DNA of 64,000 bases from Cinnamomum chago (lineage: Eukaryota; Streptophyta; Magnoliopsida; Laurales; Lauraceae): positions 2,063,501 through 2,127,500 of the forward strand of contig CP142453.1 in the NCBI GenBank assembly GCA_038049695.1, given 5' to 3'. Made by a program: the position numbers and the translations under genes. The notes under the pieces are model-generated. The model was not told where the DNA came from, ran no database searches, and saw only the letters and a program-made list of their open reading frames with translations. The stretch's first letter is position 1; every line of letters begins with the position of its first letter. Shown one piece after another: positions 24,965-38,107 of this stretch.

Positions 24965-25092
24965 TTCTTCTCAGCACCACAGAGTCCTCGTCAGCCAATC
25001 ACACGTCAGGAACTGATCGGATGTTCTCCAGTTCTCTCGTCCACCCGTTGCGATATGCGTCGTCTCTGCCCTCTCCTCCTTTTGATTTCCTC

Positions 25093-25102
25093 GACACGTG
25101 TC
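25093..25102. promoter_or_regulatory. Palindromic G-box, proximal copy
   Basis: An identical GACACGTGTC lies 138 bases downstream of the first and about 310 bases before the start codon. The same decamer twice within 150 bp of a light- and clock-related promoter is unlikely to be chance. Confidence 0.7.
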
Positions 25103-25410
25103 AATCAGAGACCGATGTTCTGTTAAAAAAATTTGATTAAAAAATGTTCGTCACGGTCGTTCGAGCAAAGAAAGCAAAAGCGGTTCTGGAAAATTCGAGC
25201 TTCTCTCATCAGTCTCTCTCGCGGGACTTCGATCTAGGGTTTTAGTTCCTGTGTCTCTCTCTCTCTCTCTCTGTATCTGAGTGGAGTTTTTAGGGTTTAG
25301 GGTTTTGGGGTTTCGGATCTTGTGGTTTTGGAGTTTCTAAACTTCAAGATGTGGTTGGATCGGACGGCTGGGATTGGATTCAGTGGAGGATAAGAAGTTT
25401 TTAGAGAGGC

Positions 25411-28400
25411 ATGTCGGATTGGGGCATGTATGAGGTGAGTTTGAGTTTGATCTTCTTCTTTTTGTGTAATTTCTTTCTTCTGTTGCGGATTTCTCTCTCT
25501 TTCTCTCTGAATTTAATTGTTTGTCTTTGTTTTGTGATGTTCTTTGCTGCTGGTTGATGGAATCAGAGAAGTTGGAGAAGAAAGTATGGATTTTTTTTCT
25601 TCTTTTGGGGGGTAAAGATTGGTAAAGATTGTTTCTTTTTTATAAAATGACTCTTTTTGGTGGATATGATTTTAGGGTTTAGGATTGTCAGGATCGAGTA
25701 GTTTGAGGTTTTGAGTATTATCGAGTGGATGAGATTTGGGAATCTGGTTTTGGATCTGTTTGAGTGAACTGAAATTACTTGTGATGAGTTTCCACTCTGT
25801 TTCTGGGGAGGGGGTGCAAGGAAACTGTAAATTACTTGCGTGACACTGTTTTTGAAGATCATTTTTGGGTCTGATTGGGAGCATGGAGTTGGGAAACTAG
25901 ATTGGAACCTAATGGAAACTTCAATTTCCAGGTTATACTAGATGCACATATGAATTGCGATTTGGGGTACTTATGAATGAATCCTTAGATTTAATTTTGT
26001 TTTCCTTAATGATAATTGATAGCTGCATAAGAGAACCGATACAAGAATCAAACTTGTCATTTCAACCCAACTGGTGTTTATGTGCCTTTCTTGCTGTTGT
26101 CAGCCCATTGGGTTTGTATGTTTTTTCCGCTAAGATGAGCAACTCTGGCTTCTTCTTGGCACATGTAGGACTTTCTTTTTTCTTTTTCACTTTTAACTGT
26201 GGAAATTGTACTTAAAATCAATTTTTTTTTAATGGTGCTTAATCATGTGCTTAAATCATATCCGAAGACCTTGAAGGGTCAACCATGTACGCGATGCAAA
26301 TTTTCACTTGGATCTCTTCGGTTTCAAACTGAAGAAATCCATTAGATTAAGTACGTCCTGATTGTAAAAGGATTTTTGTTCTGGGTTTGGGTCTACTAGA
26401 TGTTTTATAATGTGCAATTTGATTTTCTCGATTATTCTATGGTCATTATGGGAAGAGAAAAATGACAAAGCTGTTAGGATTGTTTATTCAACTTATGATG
26501 TGGTGATGAATAATGGACTGCCTCTATAAGGGATTTTGAAGATATTACTTTACTGATTCGGATCATAGTCGATGGATTGTTTGATGATGCTCAAATTAAA
26601 GCTAAATCAGAGGTTAAATGGTTGGCGTTACTATTGGATAAGAATAAATTGAGTTTTTTCATGGTGTCCATGTCCTCAACTCCAACTTGTATTATTGGTG
26701 GGGTAATAAGTTTGGAAATGCTTAAATTACTTATTCACAGTTGTTAAGGGGCCCATAGGTCCCAAGGAGAAGGGAGCTATTGGAGCAGTGTGATGAATTG
26801 GTAAAGTTTGTTCATTCCCCCATGATGCTTGGTCTCTAGGGAGAGTGTTTGTTGTTGGTTGGTTCCTGGTGTTTCTCTTTCTATTTTCTAGTTTTTATTA
26901 GGTTGGGTTGTGGTGGTTGTGCTGTGTTGTGTTTTGCAGTTTCGAGTGTTTTGCCTTTTTAAATTTTTTTATTATTTTTGTTGCAATAAAGTACTGTTTC
27001 CATTTCCAATGCATATATGCACCCACACATATAAGCATATTATGGATAGATTCTCAGTTAGTAGTGCTTCACAATGCTAGTTGACTTTAGAATAGAAAAT
27101 CTGCCTCTTGTGCTGCAAAATATTTCTCCAGATTCATTTGCTTGCCTTACTTGCAAGTATCTATTTGCCTACATGACTTTCTCTCATCATCAATTATTAC
27201 TGCTCTAAAATAGTACTGTTTTATCATCTTCATGAGTTAAGGGAGTTATATCAGACGTTCATGGTCAATTTTTTCTTGTAGTATTTCTGAATAAAACATT
27301 TTATGATGTGCGTATTTTTTTAATTTACCAGCTTGAAGATATTGTGTGGGACGAGTTTGGTGGGAACGATGATCATATAGTACCTCATCCTGGTGGAACA
27401 GCTGTTAGTGACTATGTACGCGTGGGTGATTGGCATAAGAGGCCACGGACTGAAGTAATAAATGCCAATGGAATGATCACAGATGGTAAAACCTCTGTGA
27501 CCAAATACATCTTGCAAGGAAAGGAGAAATCTACTTTTCATTCTACTCTAGGTGACGACAGAAAGGCTCCAATGCTGGAGAAGGGGTCATGGTCTCATGT
27601 ACATGATAATGCTTTTCCTGCTTCATGCGACTCTGACACTTCTAAGGAAACCAAAACATCAAATAATTGCTTTAAAAGTGGCAATGTAGGTTCGGTTGGC
27701 GATGATTTTAGCTCTGATGATCCTATCGTTGGAAATGGAGACACGGTGGTTGGCAACAGCTTGTGTCATTTCCAGCTTGATGATATTTCTGCTGCAGCAA
27801 GTGATCTTGAGTTTTTCAAAAATGGACATGACCGGAAGGAGAGTAATGATCTGCTGGATTATGGATGGCCTGACATTGGTAATTTTGATGATGTTGACAA
27901 AATGTTTAGGTAATCTCCAAGTTGCCTTTCTGTATATTTTTTTTTATATACATGTAGCACATCCAGGGTTTGACCTGTACATGTATTTTACTGATGACAA
28001 CCTACCTCTAATAAACATGGCCTGCATGCATGAGATCCAGGCTGTTTTTGATGGGCCGTACTGTGAGGGCTCCATACCAAAAATCATTACAGTTGGACAA
28101 AAATTGATTCCTTAGGAATTATCAATGGATGGTTAGAGAAAGAATGACCAAGAGTCACATTCACTAGAGAAAAAAAAATCTTGTTCATTTGAATCATGCT
28201 GGCGTGGGTTTTAAGTGATGCCCATCCACAATAGCAAAAATGAATGGTCTGGATCCTGTACATGCATATAATATGAATGGAGAAAAGAGGCTTGAACAAC
28301 TAGGATGCATGTGTGTGGCAATATAACATTTTCTGTTTTTTGGTTCCATTACATACAGTGCTGCTAGCCTAGAGTTAATTGATTCTCAGACTTACTGTTT

Positions 28401-28805
28401 TATATAATGTGGTCTGGCAGAAATTGTGATTCCACATTTGGGCAGGGTGATACTGTTAATGACCTGTCCTGGTTTTCAACTTCATCCCATGCAATTGATC
28501 AATTGGATGACACTCCTAAATCAGGCTTCAGATCTTCATATTCAGAAGGGAGAGTCTTGAAGATTACACCAGAGAGTGAAACTGATAAGAAGTTAATGCC
28601 TGCTGGCGATCATCTTGCAATCACTGATTTTGATAATGGAAAGGGCTCCGACATTCTAAAGAAAGGTTCTTGGAATTCAGATGCTAGTGATTTGTGTGCT
28701 TATTCCAATTGGTTTGATGCAGATACTGAAAATAAGGGGGATTCTGCATCTATAGATCAGGTTAAAAGATTCATGTTCCATATCACTGGTTTCATAGTTC
28801 TTGTA

Positions 28806-28863
<58 letters not shown>

Positions 28864-31800
28864 GAACAAAATGGATTTACTTTTTCCATATATTGGGTGC
28901 TGGCGTTCTGCAAACATGTTATATTCCAAATTTTTCCTGGTAAATGAAGATAGGGTCCTGATGAGGTCAAAATATCATCTGAGACCCCATTAAGTAATGA
29001 AAGTAGTTTAATAGGATGTTAAGGCACAAATTTGGTGACACAACCTGCGGCCCACACACATGGGGCCAAGATAGTTTAATTTATTTTTATTTCCTTAATT
29101 ATTTGTCATTAGTTTTCTAATTTTATTTAATGGATTGTAATTAGGATAGTTTCTAAATTCCCTAATTTCCTAGATTGATTAGGTGACTTAGCCCCTTAGT
29201 TTTCTTTTCTTATTTATAGGCCATTGTAAATATGGAATAATCTGAGTTGATTAATAGAATTGTGGTTTTTATCCCTTTTGACTTGCATCCTTGTGTTATC
29301 TTCTCTCCAGAGACCTCTTATCGTGCTTCGGCACTTCTTCATGCAAGCCCTAACCCTAGGCCTGCATCATTTGGTAATTTTCATTGCTTGCTAGTTCCAC
29401 TTATCATATAGAAACCCGTCGTATCAGTTATAATAACTCAAGTTGGCATGCCATTAAGAAAGCTTCTTTGTCAGAGAGATTTTAGGACCCTGATGCATCA
29501 GGACAGGTTCAGTATCCTGATGTACCATATGTATGAGCTAAGACCATGGTTTTGTGGCCCTTATGTCTCACCATATTTCTAGGATAGTGTTGACTTTAAA
29601 TTCACTGTATGTATAGGTAAGTGTTGGTTGTACCTTTTTAAATTAGATTCATAGTTTTATGTCATCCTTTATGAAGAGATAAGTTGGATCTCATCATTGG
29701 CAACCAATTGCATTATATATAAGAGAACACTTTCCATGCTACATGTTGCTTTGGAAGCTTTTTTATTGTGCTAGATTGTTATGCTGTGTTTACAAAATTG
29801 AGATTTTTGAGCTTATTAGAATTGCCTATAGTTAGAAGCTCTCTTTCATTGTTATTTTTTCTGCGGATGGGAAGTGCCTTATAAATCTTCAGATTAAAAG
29901 ATTTTATAATCCATCTTTGGGTTTTCAACCATTGCTGTATCTTTCTTAATCATCAATCTGTATGTCAATCGCTGGATGGTCAACTTCTCAATCACTAACC
30001 TTGGGTCCAACTTGGACTGAATGGGGGTGATGTATGTCTTACTATATGAAAATCTTATAATCCAATGTACCCAGAAATTTTGTGATAATTCTGTCTCACT
30101 TTTTGCACTTACTGTATCACCCTGTGACAGGAGAATACACAAAGCAAGCAATCAAGGAGTCAAGAACACCTAGCAGGAAAAAGAAAAATTCGATCTTCAA
30201 AATTCTCTCTCCAAAGCTCTGGTCCTGCGCAACAACTTTCAGATTGTAGACTTTCTTCTGTGTCATCTTTTTCTCAAGTTCCTTCTCAACAAAGGCAACT
30301 TTGGGGAGATAATTCCTCTAGGTACCTTCATGCCTACATTCCTTATCAACACCAAGAGTATGGACATCCTTCACTTCAATTTTCAGTCACACGAACAGGT
30401 TCCAGTATTAAATCTGAAACAAAAAATCATCCTCTAAATTATAAAGTCTCGGGTCGTCATGCTTCAAATAATGTCCCATCTATGGAGATATCTTCTAATC
30501 ATCTTGCGAAGTTCTCTACTGCAATAACAGAGGAAAAGGTAATAATGCTAGATCATCCACAGTAAATACAAACTGTGATGTCTAATAAGCACTAACATGA
30601 TCTACATATAATTTAGGATACATTTGCTGATCAAGCTCCAGTACAGAAGAAACTTCATCAAATACAGGATGAGGTTGGAGGTGATAGTGAAGTGGAGACA
30701 GGCATAGAATTCGCACCCACAGAAATTGATTCTTCTACTGTACAAGAAAGCTCTTGCATGAGCTCTGTGTTATCTAATGAAATCTCACTAGAAGCAACTA
30801 GTTTTCAGCAGCTTCAGGATGTTGTGGGAAAGGTATGATTGATTCTTCTGTAGTGTATGGATAACGCTCTAATGACTTAGGCATAGGTTATTATTGCACA
30901 TAAGCCAGGTCGGGCCATATACTGTACTGAAGCTTGTCCAAGTTCAACGCATTTAGTTATTGAACTTAATCTTAGGTACAAATTGAGTTCTAACCTGAGA
31001 TTAACCAGTTTCCATCCTTTATTAATTGATTATGCTCATTAGTTTTATATATGTTGGGCCAAGCCATAGTTTTGGGCCTTTAGGCATATATTAAAGGCAT
31101 ATATTCTCTAGGTGCAAGTGCAAACCATTTTAGTTATATGGCCTCATACTTAAGCCTGGATCCTGAGCAAAGCAGCTGACCTGAGCAATCCCTACTCTTA
31201 GTGCACTACGGTAACATAACACTTAGTTGCAAGCGGATTCATGGGTAGTCATTTATGATATGGACCATCATTTCAATTCTGTACTCCCTCCATTGGTTGT
31301 GCATAAAGATATTACTGATCAGGATTGTATCTCTATAATTAATACCTATTAACTGCATAGTTCAATTATTTTAATGAAAAGGGCCCATCATCAAATTGAA
31401 CAACTGATTTTGTAAGACCCATCTTGGATTGCCTGAAACCTCAAATTCAGGGATCCAACCTGCTAATGAATAATCTTTAAATTGAATAGTTTTGATTATT
31501 ATGCAAAAAAAAAAAAAAAAAAAAAAAAGCCTAATCATCACAATGAACCATTGATATAATAAGCATCAATTTGGAACACTTGAAAAGTGCCACAATTAAG
31601 GTGGTTCTGATTATCTAATAAGATTGGTTATTGCAAGTTAGCCTATGAAGAATGGACTAGATGAAATGGATGATCCATGTCTAACGATCTATATATGCAT
31701 TGGAGCATTTTCTATATATGATTTGTATATATGCAGATTTTTTATATGCGTAGATCTACCAGTGTAATTACATAGACATTATACAATTTTAGATACCTAT

Positions 31801-33280
31801 GATGGCTGAATTTGTTTCCCCCTTCCTCTCCATCAATCTTACAATTATACTCTTCATCCTTTATCTTCTGTAAAATTCTAGTTTGCTGTTCGAATGCGTA
31901 TATGTAGGTGAGTTGCAATGAGAGGGTTACTTACGAGCTCACCTTCCATGCAATACAGTTGATGGGACTGCTGGCTATATAATATTCTAGAATCATATGA
32001 TAGTTGTATAGATAAAGATTGGTAGATTGGAACATCATTAACTGATAGCCAAGACTTCTTTTTTTCCTTCACTTTCCCCAAATATTTCTTGCTTAGGGCC
32101 TCTGTTTATTTAAGAGTTGAAAAAAAACTGAAACTCGAAAATCTCTTATGTATTCATGTGCATGCATGTAGGTTAAAATATTATTATTTTTACTTTGCAT
32201 GTATGTGTGTGTAGTTAAGTTGTCTCTAACCTTATGCAATTGCTTGGTTTCAGTTGGATATTAGAACAAAACTGTGTATACGTGATAGTTTGTATCGTTT
32301 GGCTAGAAGTGCCGAGCAAAGGCATGATTTCGGTAAAACAAACAGTAGTAGCAGTGTCAGGAGAGGCAGAAGTGGAACTCTGGCTGCAGGAGAATCCAAT
32401 AAGTATGACCCGTTGCACAGTATGGTTTTTAGTTCCATAAACATCATCATCATTGTCTTCTTCTCTGAATCCTTACCACTTAAACTTGGGTTCTGTTTCC
32501 ATAAATATGCTAGTATTAAGAAAGAAGTCTAAAGGACTTGCATTATTAATATTCTTAACCAGTAAATTTTTTTTATTTTACTTGCATTTTAGATGTTTCT
32601 GGATTGCGGTTCTTGAAAGAAAGCACATTACTGTCAGTTTCAGTAATCTGATTTGTTGCTTCTCGTTTTTGCAATATTTGCCTCACCCAGACCAGCATTG
32701 TCCAAGCTCCTGCAAACACAGTGAAGATGTTACAAGTATTGTTGAAGTTGAAAAGTCGAATTTCTACATGTAACTTAAATGATTTTTTCAAAAAGAAGTT
32801 CAATTATGAATTTAACTTGAAATAGTTACGTAGGACATTGCAAAAGTTTTAAGGGTTCTGATTTAAGGCATTGCAATATTGGGGTTTATGTTTCAAAGTT
32901 ACTTTCCAAGGCGAATAAGAAGTCTTTATAGCAAGCTGGCTGTTGTTGTTTGGTCTTGGATGGGATGCCTGCAATTTTAGCTTTGGAGTTGTTAAGAACC
33001 ATATTAGTTATTATTCCCCAAAAAATAAAAAGATCCTTGTTAGCTGTTTTTCCTTCTTGCCTATGCTCAATGCTGTCTAGAATCTCGTGTAGTTTATTGG
33101 TTTATATGTTGTTCAGTTACCGACTCATATGTGATTACGGTGGATTCTTGTTGTTTTCTGCTTGAACTGAGTTTCTTGAACGACTGTGTTTGGTTTGGTC
33201 ATAGATCATGATAACTTCGAGGATGGATGGAATGAACTGAGGGAATTGAGAGAAAGAGGATGAGAGACAGGATTAAAGAC

Positions 33281-33330
<50 letters not shown>

Positions 33331-35993
33331 TATGATATATCATCATCTCAAGATAAATCAAGATTGATCTTTCACACACACGCGTGCGCATGCACACACA
33401 TATCTCAAGATACATGACGGTTGATTTTTCACACCCACATGCGCATGCATGGACATAAATGAAAGTGGCTTAAAACAGCACACCATCTGGCTTAGCAACA
33501 TGCGTCAGGGAGCCTAATTGACACATGCACAAGCAGTGATGGGCATGTTAAATTCTTTATGAAGAACAGACTTACCTCCGTAGTACCCTTTAAATAATTA
33601 ATCATCTAAGTGACAGCCATCTAGTGAAGGTGGCGTTAGTTGAATGTTAACTGGCTCACTTTCTGCAATACAATGACCAAATGATTTTTCCATAGTGTCG
33701 TTTCATAAGATAAACATAAATGGTTTAATTTGCATAGCATAAAATATGTCAAAACAGGTCATTGGGAGGCAGTGGAAAAGGCTTCCACTTAGTTTCCTAT
33801 GTATGATCGGATTGTTTGCGGGATTCCATGGTCACTTTTTATCTTATGTTAAACTCAATTGGAATTTCTACTGATCAGGCATTGGATAAATTGGCCAGTT
33901 CAATGAGGTCAACAGTTGGACACTTTTCCTTGCTTGAAAGTTAGGTTTAAAGCTAAAAAGATAAAGAAAGAAAAGGTAGAAGACATTAAGGTTTGAGAGA
34001 GAGAGAGAGAGATCCATAAGGTTGGATGACCAAAATTCCAGGGAAAAAAAACCTCTCAATCAGTACTCAGTCCCTGTATCCTAAAAATTGCAATTAGTCC
34101 CTCTGGATTTTGTAGCACATGCCTTTAAGCTGGTGGATAAGTGTCTATAATGCGCAGCTTAGATAAAACATGGATCAACTGCCTTCTGTGATTGTTTTTG
34201 TAAGAAACACTGCCATTTGATCGGTGAATCTTGTGTGTTCCAACTTCCAATTGTATTTCTTTTTGTTACTTTCTCATGAAGAATTTTAGGATCAACTCCA
34301 TTCAAACTAGCACAGCAACTCGTGCTTAGCTTCTTTTTTTTATCACACAGCAACCCGTGTTTAGCATGGGCATGTTCACCAATAATTGCAAAACTATGTT
34401 TTATGATTCATTAAAAAGAAATTCAGATCATGCAAAATCATCCTCTAATACTTACTGATAATGATTTGGTGTAGATAGAGCATAAAATTTTAAAAAGAGG
34501 ATAAAAGAAGAGAAGATTACGACATTACCTCTTTTCTCAATCTAAGTGTCTGTGAATTGGGATAGAACTGAAGTTGTCGCAGAAGAGTGAAAAGTGGGAA
34601 GAAGACTTGAGTGGTTACATGTTGGAATAGGTAGGTATATTTATCTAATTAAACTAACTATCAATATGAGGATGACTACTCATCCATTACACTTAAAATG
34701 TGGACCCCCTCCCAAACGCGCACAGCAACAACACAACAGAAATAACTCAACCAAGATTTGTGGAAAAAAGAATTATAGGCGCACCCACCTTAAAGTGACT
34801 GCATTGGAAACTTCAATGGCTGTACGAATTCCACAACTGCCCTATAGTGCTGACATCAACATACTTATGGCTAACATCAGCTTGAGGATGGGAACTGAAA
34901 AACCCACCAATGAGTTGAATTGATGCATTTTCTCTCCCCTTAGACTAGTCTTCTAGTGATTAGGAGGCTTTGACAGTTGGAAGCTTTTATTCACTTGAAA
35001 ATTAGGATTAAAGCCAAAAAGATGAAGGAAAAATTAGAAACAGAAGCTAGGGTTATTGAGGAAGGGAAAGAGAGTTCGGTGAAGAAAGCTATTACTGGAT
35101 GTCCAATAGGTTGAAGGCGTGATACTATTATTTATACTCTTATTGGAAAATTACAAGGCCTCTGTCATGACTGTCTTCAGTAATTACAATATCGTCCCTA
35201 ATACCTTACAAATTACAAATTATTCCCTGCAAATCTCATAACATCAACTTTCCTTTGTGACGGAGAAAAGTCTTGATCCATATGATCAACTTAGAGATAC
35301 TGGAAGTATATCAATGGCCAAGATCTTTCATGGGAAAAAAGTTGCATGGTTTGTGTGTTTTCTCATTTTTTTTTTCTATGGTTTTTAAACTACTTGTACT
35401 ATGACAGACAGACAGAAAAAAAAAAAAAAAACGTGTTTAGTGTAGTGCATGAATAAGGTGATTGGTAAAAGTTTGCATCTGTTAGTCATTTAATTGTATG
35501 TTGTATAGAATATGTGGTCTACTATTTCCACTTAAAAGAACTTTAGAACTTCATCTCTTCTACTAAATTAACATCTAGGTAGCTGATAATGTTCATTACT
35601 GCATTGAGTAATGCATTGCCATCTTTCACATCCTTCCATCATTATACTGGATAATGCTTATGTTTATGCAGGTGTTTGGGATTTATGGATCCAGAAACTG
35701 ATACAAATCCCATAGATCGCTCTATAGCTCAATTACTTTTCTACAGGCCCTCAGGGTCGTCTGTAAGGCCTTCTAATGATGCCTTGTCTCTTGAATCTGA
35801 GGTCATAGTAAGCTTTCGCACAAATAGTTGGTGCTGCTTCTATTTATTTTTATTTATTTTACTTCTACTAACTGTGGAACTCAATAAACAGATTCATGGT
35901 TCTATGACCAACCTACCTGTGCACGATCAACTGGTTTGTCAGGAAGACATTGCTTGTGATGCAGACATGAAAGCGCCGATAACTGAGCAGTAG
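25411..35993 (+). CDS. LNK1: LNK1-like clock transcriptional coactivator, eight coding exons
   Basis: Coding exons: 25411-25434, 27332-27909, 28421-28760, 30131-30538, 30617-30832, 32254-32402, 35672-35807, 35892-35993; total 650 aa, all joins in frame. LNK proteins lack DNA-binding domains; in Arabidopsis they act in the nucleus as coactivators with RVE4/RVE8 and CCA1/LHY on evening clock genes (family knowledge). Diagnostic blocks are the N-terminal DEFGGNDDHIVP, DYGWPDIGNFDDVDKMF followed by CDSTFG across the exon 2/3 junction, and the C-terminal RTKLCIRDSLYRLARSAEQR (near residue 525) and ETDTNPIDRSIAQLLF. The N-terminus and CDSTFG favour LNK1 over LNK2, but I cannot exclude a LNK1/2 ancestor-like copy. 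Exon 1 encodes only eight residues (MSDWGMYE) before a 1.9-kb intron. Intron 7 is 84 bp and open in frame. Confidence 0.9.
28808..28861. repeat. Long (CT)n microsatellite in LNK1 intron 3
   Basis: About 27 uninterrupted CT units start some 48 bases downstream of the exon 3 donor site at 28761. A run this long is likely to vary in length between individuals. Confidence 0.95.
29015..29452 (+). mobile_element. Possible solo LTR in LNK1 intron 3
   Basis: The segment runs from about TGTTAAGGCACAAATTT to GTCGTATCA. It contains a TATA-like CTTATTTATAGG and a downstream region rich in polyadenylation-like signals, as in plant LTRs. No target duplication was found, so ends and class are uncertain. 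Confidence 0.3.
33283..33327. repeat. (CT)n microsatellite in LNK1 intron 6
   Basis: About 22 CT units within the 3.3-kb intron 6 (32403-35671). The rest of that intron holds AT-rich sequence, a short GA repeat near 33990 and no recognisable coding DNA. Confidence 0.9.
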
Positions 35994-38107
35994 CAGGGTT
36001 TTGTAATTTTAACTGCTGCAAGTCAGCCTGTATAAGTAATGAATTTTGAAATGACTCCAGCAAAGGGGTCAGGTTTGATGCCATCTCTGGATATGTTTCC
36101 TTTACTGTGGTTGGCATTAATGCCAATGGTAATGTGTGCACACCATAATGATAATGGTACACATGATAGGTGATTTATCCAGGTACCTGCATACTCCTAT
36201 TTCCATGTATCTCCACACCATTTGTTGTGAAAATAACCAGAATGCTGTAATACTGCAAATGTTTTTTTTTTTAATTATCCAGCCATGCTCAATATTTGTG
36301 GTATTCTATATACTATACAGGGCACAGGTTTTGTAAGCACTTAATACTTAATAGTTTTGGACACATCTATTAGTGTGAATATGAGAATTCTTAGAAACAG
36401 CCTAGTGGATTGGATATGTAACTCGATTAGCTCATGCCTTCTTGTAATATTGTAACTGTGTGTTTCTATAATGCGTACTCAGCTGCTCATGCTCAATATA
36501 ATGTCATTCTTCCTATAACACGGTTTTTTAGGCACTAACAAAAGCATAGTTTCGCACATATTTGTTAGTGTTTCTTTTAGTTCTTTTTCTTTGTTATACT
36601 AATTACTTCCCCTGTTAATGCATTTTCCCCAAACATGGACATGCATGGTCTTTACAGAACTGTCCATTTTGGTCATAATCAAAACTTTATTTCGTTATAG
36701 ATAAAATCAACAAATGCTCTGCATGAGATGAGAGCCCGTAGCGCAGTCCAAAGGTGCCCATCATTACAATTCACAACCACAAGGTTGTGGATTTGAGTCA
36801 CGTTACCAATCAAGAAAGAAAAAAGGACAATAATAAACAAATGCAACCCGCTTCTCTCCTAATCTCAGACCTATCCGATATTTCCTTTTGCAGCTTGTAA
36901 GAATGTGGATAGCTCCAAAGGGGCTTCAAAATGATGTTCTTAAGTAAAAACAACAGTATTCAAAGAGGGTTTCATTTTATTTTATTCGTGGGCTTGCTAT
37001 GAGAATCATCTTTCTTTACTCCAACTTCTTTTGTTCACCTTAAGATGAGGGTCGTGAGTAGGTTACATTAGTTTTTAAAAATTGGACTCACCTGAGTTTT
37101 TCCTCGATTGACTCCACCTCACATCACGCCCGAGTTGCCCTCGACTAACTCCATCTTGCATCTCCTCTTCTTCCCTTCTCTCCTCCTCTCTCTTCCTCCA
37201 CCACCACCTCCTCTCCCCACCACCACCACGTCCACTTCCACCTCCACCTCCCTCATGGCCTCACCACACCCAACAGTTCCTCTCTTCCATCACTCAACCC
37301 AACCCTAACCGCAAACCCCAACCTTCCTCCAGCCCACCAAGCTCTGCCTTGCTAAGTCCTACTGCGTCATCCCTGCCTGACCACCCCTCTTTGACACTCC
37401 CTTCTCAAACCCTGTTCCTCCTTAACTCCTCTCTCCACCAGGGACTCCACTGTTGTCTTATCGTGGCTTCAGCACAATTCCATCCACTTTTCCTCGCAGA
37501 GCTTTTGGGAGCTGCCAAGGGCGTGGATGAGAGTGGAAGTCCCACCAGTTGCCCTCCGGCTCCCCTCTACCAGTGAAAACTGAAAATAGGTTTTTCAGCC
37601 TTTTAGTGGGACTCGATCAAGTCCCTTACAGATTTTCAAAAGTGCAGAGTCGCATCCATGATCTCCATGTCTGTGTTAGTACCAGTATTCATACATGGGC
37701 ATCATAGGTTCCTTAGCTTTTGCACTACTTGAACATTTGACCAGATGGTTTTTGATTTCCATGTTACCAAATTACCGTATCAATTTTCCAAAGCTTTTGG
37801 GATTGGATAAATCTTTTAGGCACATGGTCCAGTTTGCAAGGCCTAAAACCCAAGCCAATTTTCTAAAATGGGAGGGCCCAGATTGCAAGGCCTAAAAACA
37901 AAGAAACCTGTGTAGGTGGGCCATTCTTTTAATTCGAACACCATTATGAACAGGCTGGGTCGGGTCTGGTCTGGTCTTGGCTTGAATGGATCCCATTGAC
38001 ACCTCTGAAATTACTCATAATAACAGTGCAATAATTTGTAGTAAATCACCTGCCAAATTTGCAGGTTATTTAGTCACCAGTCACCATCGCTGTAAGCTTG
38101 AATCTTA
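35994..38107. other. Intergenic region after the LNK1-like gene
   Basis: It contains the LNK1 3' UTR, a SINE at about 36731-36830, and a CT/CC-rich block at 37100-37600. That block has open frames rich in Pro, Ser, Thr and Leu, which reflect base composition; I recognise no protein there. The end shows retroelement-like sequence near 37950. Confidence 0.5.
36731..36830 (+). mobile_element. tRNA-like SINE, sense orientation
   Basis: AGCCCGTAGCGCAGTCCAAA (box A) and GTGGATTTGAGTCAC (box B) are about 35 bases apart, followed by an A-rich tail (AAGAAAGAAAAAAGG). It is not a tRNA gene because the acceptor and T-arm pairing fails. Confidence 0.55.

Noticed and set aside
24761..25126. 121-codon open frame upstream of LNK1
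   Set aside because: It overlaps the promoter with the G-boxes, shows no domain or composition typical of a plant protein and has no supporting exon structure.
37108..37576. Pro/Ser/Thr-rich open frames in a CT-rich block
   Set aside because: Low-complexity composition keeps frames open; no recognisable protein and no splice pattern. A very decayed gene fragment cannot be excluded.
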